From assembly GCA_905178155.1 (NCBI GenBank), contig CAJINV010000012.1, positions 2,763,765 to 2,827,764 of the forward strand: a stretch of DNA of 64,000 nucleotides, written 5' to 3'. Source of the stretch: Amoebophrya sp. A120 (lineage: Eukaryota; Sar; Dinophyceae; Syndiniales; Amoebophryaceae). The position numbers and the translations under genes are program-made. The number at the start of each line of letters is the position of its first letter. Within the stretch, counting starts at the first letter, position 1. Shown piece after piece: positions 58,701 to 62,773 of the stretch. The notes beneath the pieces are model-generated. The model was not told the origin of the DNA. It did no database searches and worked only from the letters and a program-made list of their open reading frames with translations.

Positions 58701-59404
58701 GGCTTTTTCGGAGAATCGTTCTTGTAGAACTCTTCGTCAACGCCGTTCTTTCCTCGGGGGCTCGCTTTGTTTTTACTTTTGGAAGAAACAGATTTCGTTG
58801 CTTGTTCGCCGTTCTTCTTGCTAGAAGATGAAGGTTTTTGGGTTGATGCTGCTCTTGTGCCTTCTTGTCCTTCAATAGCTTCCGCTTCAACCGAATCCGC
58901 TGCAGGTTTGTTGTTCCTTCCGGTCGTGCCTCCCGCCGGCGCACCTTTAACTTTTTCTTCCGCGAAAACAAAATCGTCGCCCTGCTTCGCGCTAGCTTTT
59001 TCCTTGCTTGACGCTTTAATATTGTCGGTCCTTTGCTTGTTTGTAGTTCTTGTGGTTGTCGTGGTTCTTTCCTGTAGCTGCTCTTCTTGCTGCAGATCTT
59101 GTCCTGCTCCACTTGCGCCTTTTTGGCCTGTGGAAGTAGTAGATTTAGATGGTGAGGACAATGTCTCGGTTTTTCCTTTGTTCCGACTGCTCCGGCCTGA
59201 GCGTCCTGACGAGCTGCCTGCTCCGGGTCCTGTGCTCCCTGCTCCGTCATCCTTTTTGGTATTGAGCGAGAACTGGTCGTCATCGCGGCCCTTCTTCCTC
59301 TTCCCGCTCTTGCCCCCTGCGACGAAGAAGAGCTGCTCCGGGTTCGTGTTGTGTAAGGTAATGTAGTTGACATGTCCCCACAGTAGGACGGTTCGGAGGA
59401 ACAT
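22240..59404 (-). CDS. giant modular extracellular protein, about 7,500 residues, 38 introner introns
   Basis: One reading frame can be followed through about 42 exons: 59404-57096, 56839-56317, 56066-56007, 55740-55391, 54421-53864, 53613-53573, 53330-53274, 53011-52950, 52628-52554, 52265-51373, 51114-51070, 50920-50790, 50500-49896, 49684-49353, 49046-48475, 48377-48299, 48089-47544, 47266-47121, 46832-46609, 46448-45699, 45546-44055, 43839-43786, 43520-43441, 43290-43136, 42983-42910, 42690-42504, 42242-41911, 41764-39375, 39089-39030, 38876-38428, 38216-37766, 37607-36438, 32231-30687, 30420-29070, 28751-27945, 27813-27144, 26878-26627, 26363-26002, 25792-25717, 25476-24547, 24307-23072, about 22735-22579, 22474-22240. 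Repeated module: Y-x-L-C-W, then hGxhxhxGP, then CxLGxxCxhxhxG, then NxhxhxxxxC; at least 20 copies, separated by N/S/T-rich, N-glycosylation-like linkers. Module joins across introners are exact, e.g. GKYQMCW-WSRYLD and CILG-APC. Function unknown; a surface or secreted matrix-type protein is inferred. The link from 23072 to the membrane exon is not phase-resolved. Confidence 0.72.
23072..32231 (-). CDS. giant gene, degenerate CW modules of the C-terminal third
   Basis: Exons 32231-23072. The modules are more diverged: YRMYWHVDNS with CFIGKTCSIAVP; YELCWSDNEVLL; LTVCWKSSEEDA with CNLGSVCQLQG; FSLCWITENTVM with GKVRFQGP and CVMGKACSIELSG; EKLCWRSDSEAA. Long Ser/Thr/Asn/Ala linkers are common. 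One GT-AG intron (27814-27944, GTATGT...AAAAG) restores DTLENRSSTYNLSS. The exon ending at 23072 stops at a strong donor (GTAAGT). Confidence 0.68.
24308..24546. mobile_element. introner-like element, family G
   Basis: TIR TATGGCGTTCTCACCTGTTA with an internally duplicated GTTACATTCTCA; exact repeat GGGCT. Removal gives TALAAKAALLTGP in the giant gene. Confidence 0.9.
25477..25716. mobile_element. introner-like element, family G
   Basis: TIR as at 24308; exact repeat CGAGT. Second G copy within 1.2 kb of the first. Confidence 0.9.
25793..26001. mobile_element. introner-like element, family E
   Basis: TIR TATCGCCAGAAAAAACTGTT; exact repeat GGTGG. Giant gene. Confidence 0.9.
26364..26626. mobile_element. 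introner-like element, family A
   Basis: TIR core AAGTGTCTGGGTCTGG; exact repeat GAGAG. A reference copy for one A orientation. Giant gene. Confidence 0.9.
26879..27143. mobile_element. introner-like element, family A
   Basis: Left end TGTCAACTGCAAAAATGTC, right end TTGCATTTGATA; repeat CGTCG/CTTCG (one mismatch). Giant gene. Confidence 0.88.
28752..29069. mobile_element. introner-like element, family A (subfamily of 55741), with microsatellite
   Basis: 318 bp, exact repeat TAAAA. Longer than other A copies because of a (TATGG)n run near 28808-28840. Giant gene. Confidence 0.9.
28808..28840. repeat. (TATGG)n microsatellite inside an introner
   Basis: About five tandem TATGG units; explains the larger size of the 28752-29069 A element. 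Confidence 0.9.
30421..30686. mobile_element. introner-like element, family A
   Basis: TIR TATCAAATGCAAAAATGTC; exact repeat GGTAC. Same subfamily and orientation as 62067, opposite to 13625, 32232 and 47267. Giant gene. Confidence 0.92.
33200..33860. repeat. tandem array of about 117 bp, about 6 units
   Basis: The word GTTGTGCTTCGCAGATCACC recurs at about 33205, 33323, 33437, 33554, 33674 and 33790 (last copy altered), spacing 114-120 bp. Units also share GGCCGAACGGGTTCGGTTTT. An inverted partial unit lies at 32480-32580 next to the left TIR. Confidence 0.88.
34326..34693. repeat. CACTACCG-rich inverted-repeat segment (possible small MITE)
   Basis: Begins TTAATATCCAGGTAGTGC and ends CTACCGGGATAATAA, an imperfect terminal inverted repeat. 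Many internal CTACCG/CGGTAGT copies in both directions match a word in the TIR of the host transposon. No coding frame. Confidence 0.6.
35337..35925. repeat. fold-back (long palindromic) element
   Basis: Arms of about 90 bp: left GACTACCCGGTTTTCCTTTT and GCACCGGCCTTAAGGGTGGA, right the reverse complement at 35840-35920. Two inner hairpins: around 35586-35660 (GTCCCCGCATTGGGGAC) and around 35715-35790 (CCCCATGCGTGGGG). Confidence 0.8.
36438..41764 (-). CDS. giant gene, CW modules including the 2.4-kb uninterrupted exon
   Basis: Exon 41764-39375 is free of introns and holds four consecutive modules: GVLRIIGP with CVLGSPCILGVTG; SYYFCWRDSPG with CFLGKECKVDMS; GRYLLCWSKSSRG with CTLGVSCGISLS; GPWQLCWKAIEN with CNLGARCPINLSG. 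Smaller exons follow with LSLCWRSSSSGG, GTYRMCWRSEFT, GEYALCWRNREV, CPIGVTDCRIRLEG and CKLGESCKVELSG. The joins AMT-GGVLS (39090 element) and AVA-DASTLSLCW (38877 element) show frame restoration. Linkers are Asn/Ser/Thr-rich. Confidence 0.72.
37608..37765. mobile_element. introner-like element, family B
   Basis: TIR TATCAACTGCAAAAGTATCG; flanking TACAC/AAGAC is degenerate. Giant gene. Confidence 0.85.
38217..38427. mobile_element. introner-like element, family E
   Basis: TIR TATCCAAGAAAAAAACTGTG; repeat ACTTC/ACTCC (one mismatch). Giant gene. Confidence 0.88.
38877..39029. mobile_element. introner-like element, family B
   Basis: Exact repeat CGCAA; removal gives AVADASTLSLCWRS. Giant gene. 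Confidence 0.92.
39090..39374. mobile_element. introner-like element, family C
   Basis: TIR TATCCTGAGTAAAAACGTCC; exact repeat GTCAT; removal gives IAMTGGVLSID. Giant gene. Confidence 0.92.
41765..41910. mobile_element. introner-like element, family B
   Basis: Exact repeat GTGAC. 146 bp. Giant gene. Confidence 0.9.
41911..49684 (-). CDS. giant gene, CW modules of the middle part
   Basis: Exons from 49684 down to 41911. Modules include GTFYLCWGKAGD with CWLGFQCDIIVRG; MSYFLCWGQEYG; GYRLCWGHQPIL; DRYTLCWGENPS with CVLGDPCFVE; GRFSLCWGYNIF; IGELVFTGP with CTLGMPCVIKVEG; PYRICWGYTGP. A GT-AG intron, 48378-48474 (GTATAG...CAACAG), lies inside one module. Its removal gives GRVDLTGPG and then, across the introner 48090-48298, CII-GRECIVLL, which completes a standard module; unspliced, this stretch reads as a misleading hydrophobic segment. 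Confidence 0.7.
42243..42503. mobile_element. introner-like element, family A
   Basis: TIR core AAATGTGTCTGGGTCTGG; exact repeat TCCGT. Giant gene. Confidence 0.9.
42691..42909. mobile_element. introner-like element, family F
   Basis: TIR TATGAGAGTGCACAAC; exact repeat CGGCC. Third F copy, about 40 kb from the other two. Giant gene. Confidence 0.9.
42984..43135. mobile_element. introner-like element, family B
   Basis: Exact repeat CGGGC. Giant gene; only 74 bp of exon separate it from the F element. Confidence 0.9.
43291..43440. mobile_element. introner-like element, family B
   Basis: Exact repeat CGACT. Giant gene. Confidence 0.9.
43521..43785. mobile_element. introner-like element, family A (subfamily of 7370)
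   Basis: TIR TATGAACTGCAAAAATGTC; exact repeat TGGAA. Giant gene. Confidence 0.9.
43840..44054. mobile_element. introner-like element, family E
   Basis: TIR TATCGTGGGAAAAAAGTGTT; exact repeat TCGCA. Giant gene. Confidence 0.9.
45547..45698. mobile_element. introner-like element, family B
   Basis: Exact repeat TTCGC. Giant gene. Confidence 0.9.
46449..46608. mobile_element. introner-like element, family B
   Basis: Exact repeat GCATC; removal gives TTLMLIDDDNTAL. Giant gene. Confidence 0.9.
46833..47120. mobile_element. introner-like element, family C
   Basis: Repeat AAGGG/ACGGG (one mismatch); removal gives NDKDPYNTWNFG. Giant gene. Confidence 0.88.
47267..47543. mobile_element. introner-like element, family A
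   Basis: Repeat CGTTG/CTTTG (one mismatch); removal gives AKYDNVRDTLPW. Same subfamily and orientation as 13625. Giant gene. Confidence 0.88.
48090..48298. mobile_element. introner-like element, family E
   Basis: TIR TATCGCAAGAAAAAACTGCT; exact repeat GATAA. Inside a module, between CII and GREC. Giant gene. Confidence 0.9.
49047..49352. mobile_element. introner-like element, family K
   Basis: TIR about 45 bp with TCGAAATCGACAAAATCG core; starts TATGGATGTGTCAGGATCG; exact repeat TGGTC. Only K copy here. Giant gene; removal gives QPEDQKQLVSD. Confidence 0.9.
49685..49895. mobile_element. introner-like element, family E
   Basis: Exact repeat TCGTA; removal gives VDYDARNLIYL. Giant gene. Confidence 0.9.
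49685..56839 (-). CDS. giant gene, CW modules of the N-terminal third
   Basis: Fourteen exons, several only 41-80 bp long between neighbouring introners. Restored modules include SFPLCWASGTEE with GVLAMQGP and CKIGLPCFFEIL; HYRLCWAAKSFM; NSFCCWNSRAARGD; GKYQMCWWSRYL; AVYGLCWKVKNV with GTWALAGP and CAQGVSCIVRLTG; and RAVVQGP with CVLGRDCSLHLVG. In the second exon GGPSMVNVTC and ENCQFTVTGEKL form a module half without a preceding CW. The reading frame passes through all joins I translated here (56840, 56067, 55741, 54422, 53614, 53331, 53012, 52629, 52266, 51115, 50921, 50501). Confidence 0.72.
50501..50789. mobile_element. introner-like element, family C
   Basis: Exact repeat CACCA; removal gives YQMCWWSRYLD across a CW motif. 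Giant gene. Confidence 0.92.
50921..51069. mobile_element. introner-like element, family B
   Basis: Repeat TAAGT/TATGT (one mismatch); removal gives WSIQTYVTYATCD. Giant gene. Confidence 0.88.
51115..51372. mobile_element. introner-like element, family A, variant TIR
   Basis: Interior as in A (26364 orientation), but both TIRs carry the same replaced core (AAATATCCCTGGATGTCTGG). Repeat CCTCT/CCCCT (one mismatch); removal gives VCILGAPCMSPF. Giant gene. Confidence 0.9.
52266..52553. mobile_element. introner-like element, family C
   Basis: TIR TATCCTGTGTAGGAACGTCC; repeat GGTCC/AATCC (two mismatches); removal gives TITRDLPYFNIT. Giant gene. Confidence 0.87.
52629..52949. mobile_element. introner-like element, family I
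   Basis: TIR with GGAAAAATCTCTCCTCCCCA; left end CATTCC, right end CGATA; flanks GCCGT/CCCGG, degenerate. Removal gives QVKSGVRIARTV. Giant gene. Confidence 0.82.
53012..53273. mobile_element. introner-like element, family A
   Basis: TIR TATCAAATGCAAATACGTC; exact repeat ATCCT; removal gives GFADKDYAYAII. Giant gene. Confidence 0.9.
53331..53572. mobile_element. introner-like element, family G
   Basis: Left end AATGGCGTTCTCAAATGTTA; exact repeat CCCTC; removal gives RFSIEGGRYITAV. Giant gene. Confidence 0.9.
53614..53863. mobile_element. introner-like element, family A (subfamily of 7370)
   Basis: Exact repeat CGGCT; removal gives FCCWNSRAARGD. Right TIR partly decayed (CCCGACTCTGACATT). 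Giant gene. Confidence 0.9.
54455..55250. repeat. GC-rich insert with 13-bp tandem repeats and pyrimidine-rich arm
   Basis: Contains about 9 tandem copies of a 13-mer (GAGAGGGTGGCGC and close variants) at 54690-54800, a run of short CCACCTCT/TTTACCTCTT words after 55100, and an assembly gap of Ns at 55057-55103. No coding frame supported. Confidence 0.8.
55057..55103. other. assembly gap (Ns)
   Basis: Run of N in the sequence, inside a repeat-rich insert, so the true length of the insert is unknown. Confidence 0.99.
55741..56006. mobile_element. introner-like element, family A (subfamily of 28752)
   Basis: Repeat TGTTG/TGTTC (one mismatch); removal gives TDLNTTFYKLG. Giant gene. Confidence 0.9.
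56067..56316. mobile_element. introner-like element, family A
   Basis: Exact repeat CGGTT; removal gives SVPLTAAQLALEE. Giant gene. Confidence 0.92.
56840..57095. mobile_element. introner-like element, family A
   Basis: Exact repeat CTTTC; removal gives FDESVSIQIANH. First introner inside the confident giant-gene coding region. Confidence 0.92.
57096..59404 (-). CDS. giant gene, first large exon: charged N-terminal region and two beta-type repeats
   Basis: ATG at 59404 (MFLRTVLLWGHVNYITLHN) is the first in this frame after a stop; upstream exons are unresolved. About 500 residues follow that are Lys/Arg/Glu/Ser/Thr-rich and disordered (KSGKRKKGRDDDQFS; many short K-rich blocks). Then two related beta-like repeats occur: TISFTDFDPDNGEVGGNFTF and FTFLDTDTGYGEIAGTVDFA, each followed by a hydrophobic strand with aromatic pairs (SFYFLPAN; FNLYAITEACATD). 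No CW module is in this exon. The overlapping alternative frame on the same strand (57790-59595) is also open but has no continuation into the CW modules, so I treat it as a shadow. Confidence 0.68.
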
Positions 59405-59415
59405 TCTCTGTTCTC

Positions 59416-59703
59416 TGTCCTGAGTAAAAACGTCCCCACAGCACCAGAGTTGTCATGCAAATGCGCAAAGCCAGGAACGTTTGTAATGCGCAGCCCCATG
59501 AGAGAAATTTCTAGTCGCGTTTTGGAATTTGTAAAAATGCTGTAAACAGGATGTGAGAATGACTTTCTCATGCAGCTTATCTTGCCAATCAGCACTACAC
59601 TGCAAAGGGAAAGAACTTGTCATGCACAGCTCCCAAAACTTGGAGGTTTGTGTTGCTAGATTCCCATCTTGACTATGGGGTGGGGACGTTTTTGCTTAGG
59701 ATA
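59416..59703. mobile_element. introner-like element, family C
   Basis: Left end TGTCCTGAGTAAAAACGTCC; exact repeat TTCTC. Lies just upstream of the giant-gene ATG at 59404, in its leader or an unresolved first exon. Confidence 0.88.
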
Positions 59704-59805
59704 TTCTCTTCCATCCGCATCGCAGACTTAGCCCTTTTCCTGCGCCCTCACCAGTAGCAGCACCGGTAGCGGCTGCAAGCTCGTTCCATATTTCCGAACA
59801 AACTG

Positions 59806-59955
59806 TATCCTGTGCAAAAGTATCGTACTCGTAGTAATCGCAGTCATGCATTACAAATCTTCATCCCAAGGTAAAACAGCATGACAAATGCCATTCGTCA
59901 TGCTGAGCTAATTTGTCATGCGATTTATACTAGTAAGATACTTTTGCAGTTCATA
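59806..59955. mobile_element. introner-like element, family B
   Basis: TIR TATCCTGTGCAAAAGTATCG; repeat AACTG/AACTC (one mismatch). Upstream of the giant gene. Confidence 0.88.
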
Positions 59956-61460
59956 AACTCCTGGCGAAGTAGATTGGCGGGGCAACAAAGCACGAGCAGC
60001 AACTTCTACGAAAGCAACGCTGAGCCGCAGGGAGGTGCTGGTGGTGAATGACGCGAAACGACGAGACAGCAACCAACAGCAACGACCGTCCAATAACGAC
60101 AAGATAGATGTTGTCGTGCTTGAACCGCGACCGCTGTTCTATTTTAATTTTTCGTCTTCTGTTTTTCGAAAAAAAGCACCGGAGACCACGATGATGTGAT
60201 CTCGCAAAAAAAGAGGAACGCAATTATGATTGCGAACGTATTTATATGCTTCTCACCGTCCAGGGTCGTGTTGATCTTCATTTTTTCTAGTGCAGCCATC
60301 AATCTGGAGAATAACTCGTTTCTCTCTTGTGTGTGGGCTCCCTCTTTGTTCGTCCCTCATGTGATTGTGGTCGTTCTTGATCATCCCAAAAGACAAATAA
60401 CACGGAATAAAATCCGTCTACGTGAAAGCAGTCATCCGTATGAAAGCGTGAAGATACCGGCACGTCGACCCGTCTGGGAGCGAGCGACCAAGTCCCCAGC
60501 GACGCCGAGTCACAGAAGGCACAAGGACGAGAAGTTTCTTCTTTTTTATATTGGATTATTCCCTTGGCGAATGTTTATGTTCCGAATCCAATCTGTTGAA
60601 GTCTTGCACGAAGCCGGTGTCTTTACTCGTCCTAGTAATTGCTGCGAATGAGCATCTACTTGCTACAATACAAATCATACTACTGCATTAGGGACTCGAA
60701 GATGACAGATTTCTTTTGGTGATGAAAAAGTTTGTTAGAAGTTTTAATTTTGTGTGAAAAAAGGGACAGACTGGTTTCTTTTCGATGCGGAAGCTAGTAT
60801 ACTGGATAAAAGAAAAAGATCGCGATCTCGTAGGAAGAGGAGTACTTAAGAAGGATCGAAGTATCGTAATAGAAAAACGGGGAAGCAGCGGAGCTGCAGT
60901 CAACATCGTGAAGATGCTGTACATTCTTTACGTATAGTACATAGGACAGGGATTATGTGTGTAGTAGCCAGGATATGGCAGAGGAGGCGACGAAACAAAG
61001 TTCGGACTAGAAGTTTTGATGAAAGTGAGCTCGACGTGGCACCTCGTACTACGTACAAAAATGATTTGTTACGCGATGCTGTACTGTTGGAAAAACAGAT
61101 AACAGGAGGACGTGACAAACTTCGAGACGCACTCTTCGGCTTCAAACTCGCACACACGAGCGCGTGAATACTTTTCGCACGATCGGGTAGCTGGTGTTCT
61201 CTGCTTGCTGTCAAGGCCTGGTGGATTGCTGTCGTTATACTCTGGTTGTTTGTTCGTCATGCCGCAGTGGTCCAAAAACTTCGCCTCACCCTCGGCTCCG
61301 ACGCGGTATCGGTAATTCTAATTCTCCTCGTATAATATAGCAGTCATAATCGACAACTTCGTGTTCGTTGTAGATTGCTTCAAAAGAAGGTGTGCTGGTG
61401 GGGCGCCTGCCTCCTCCTTCTCCTCATTGCGTCTCCGCCTGAGCCGGCACGCACGCGCCG
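59956..61460. other. spacer upstream of the giant gene
   Basis: Mostly AT-richer than the GC islands, no introners and no repeat array. Minus-strand 59956-60130 may hold leader exon sequence of the giant gene (hydrophobic NIYLVVIGRSLLLVAVSS in one frame). The remainder shows only short random frames. Confidence 0.4.
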
Positions 61461-62440
61461 TCACGCCGCGCACGCGCCGTCGTCCCAGGTGCATTTGCCG
61501 TCCGTTTTTTTTTCGCATTCATGGTCATCATCCATGAAGTTCGAAGAAATCGCGGCGGCGCAAGCGTGGCACTGTTCCCCACCTTCCTCGTCCTTCACCA
61601 CCCACTCATTTAGCCCATTGAGTGTGTACCAATGGCCAAAGAAACAGTTCAGACTCTCTGCGTAAGCGGCGCACCTGTCCTCGTCCGCCGGAATCTCGTC
61701 GCAAGACGTTGGAACAATCTCCCCTCTCCTGAGTAAAAACGTCCCCACTAATGCGAATCTGCATGCTGAAAATGTTTTTTATGAGGAGCCCCATGAGATG
61801 CTTTTTCTAGTCGTGTTCCGTAATTTGTGATGCTCCCATCAGAATAATATTGTAGATCTGTGATGCAGCTGAACTCGCCAAACAGGTCTAGTACACTACG
61901 AGGCCTCACTTGTCATCATGAGCAACAGCCAAACCTTGTTAAATTTGTGTTGCAAAATCCCCATGTTGACTCTGGGGTGGAGACGTTTTTTCTCAGCAAA
62001 TCCCCGCAGCTGCCGCCATCTTTGATCTCGCAGTACAAATCTGCCTCGTGTCCTTTGCACCAGGCTTATGAATTGCAAAAATGTCTGGGTCTGGAAGATT
62101 GCAACTTGTCATGGTAAATCTGAAGCATGCAAAAATCTGTGTTGCATGAGTCCCGAAAGCTGTTCACTTTTGACCAATTTGGGCCGGAGTTTCTGTCACT
62201 TTTGACCAATAGGCATGGCAGAGACCTCGCAGAGTCTGTCGTGCTAAGTCCCGCATTCCATACCTCATGGGTCATGGAAAATCTGCATGACAAGTCTACA
62301 CTCTTCCAGACCCAGACATTTTTACAATTCATAAGGCTTGGTCACTCCCAATTTCCTCGCAAGCCGTCGGCTTCGCCACGCAGGCACTGTCCCCCGGCGT
62401 CTTGACTTCGCAGTTCAGTTCGCCTTCGGATCATGTGTCA
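61461..62440 (-). CDS. small Cys-rich protein with two internal repeats
   Basis: Three exons: about 62430-62334, 62066-62001, 61724-61461, separated by introners 62067-62333 and 61725-62000. Restored joins read EIGSDQA-WCKGHEADLYC and DGGSC-GEIVPTSCDEI. Two repeats can be aligned: C-x-E-I, DQAWCKGHEADLYCEI, DGGSC, and C-D-E-I, DRCAAYAESLNCFFGHWY, EGGEQC. At least 14 Cys in about 140 residues suggest a disulfide-bonded extracellular protein. The N-terminus is not resolved: the first exon has an upstream stop, and no signal peptide was found. It sits upstream of the giant gene on the same strand. No family recognised. Confidence 0.55.
61725..62000. mobile_element. introner-like element, family C
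   Basis: Ends decayed (TCTCCTGAG left; GCAAA right) but exact repeat TCCCC. Removal gives GGSCGEIVPTSC in the Cys-rich gene. Confidence 0.88.
62067..62333. mobile_element. introner-like element, family A
   Basis: TIR TATGAATTGCAAAAATGTC; exact repeat AGGCT; removal gives SDQAWCKGHEA in the Cys-rich gene. Subfamily of 30421. Confidence 0.92.
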
Positions 62441-62581
62441 TGATGCGCGGTTGTACTTCTGTAACGGTCTTTCTGATTGTTCTAACGCCCTTTATAGTAA
62501 GTAAGCCCGACTACACGACATTCTTTTTTATCTTGGAACAAGGAAATAAATTTTGTTTCTTTACGGTTGTAACTACACTCT

Positions 62582-62773
62582 CTAAATGTAGTTGCGCACC
62601 TGCTGCGTCGCTAGCCACGGAAGAACTCCGATCATAGCGCCGGTACTAGTGAACAGCAGGTTCGTGTTGCGCGCCTGCTTGTTCTTGCTGCGGTTCGTCC
62701 CCGCGGCGTCGGCCTTGGTTCCGGGTTTTGCTTTTGCACCGTCGTCTTTCGTGTTGTTCATGACAGCGAACAT
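62582..62773 (-). CDS. possible 63-residue basic protein with C-terminal hydrophobic segment
   Basis: ATG at 62773 (MFAVMNNTKDDGAKAKPG) opens a complete short frame: a Lys/Ala-rich hydrophilic half with SKNKQARN, then a hydrophobic half (LLFTSTGAMIGVLPWLATQQ) and NYI-stop. The layout resembles small tail-anchored organelle or ER proteins, but no family is recognised. A GT at QQ|GTGCGC could be a donor, so it might be the first exon of the Cys-rich gene; the phase does not clearly fit. Low to moderate confidence. Confidence 0.35.
   Translation of the reverse strand: MFAVMNNTKDDGAKAKPGTKADAAGTNRSKNKQARNTNLLFTSTGAMIGVLPWLATQQVRNYI

Noticed and set aside
57790-59595. 601-codon minus-strand frame overlapping the giant-gene first exon
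   Set aside because: Highly charged low-complexity shadow; it does not continue into the CW modules, whereas the 59404 frame does.
59956-60223. Signal-peptide-like start for the giant gene (SLLLVAVSSF)
   Set aside because: Not in a frame that joins to 59404 after removing the two introners; left as an unresolved leader.
1415-62333. Repeated inverted ends taken as a CRISPR or bacterial repeat array
   Set aside because: Elements are 140-320 bp, dispersed, each with its own target duplication, in split eukaryotic genes.
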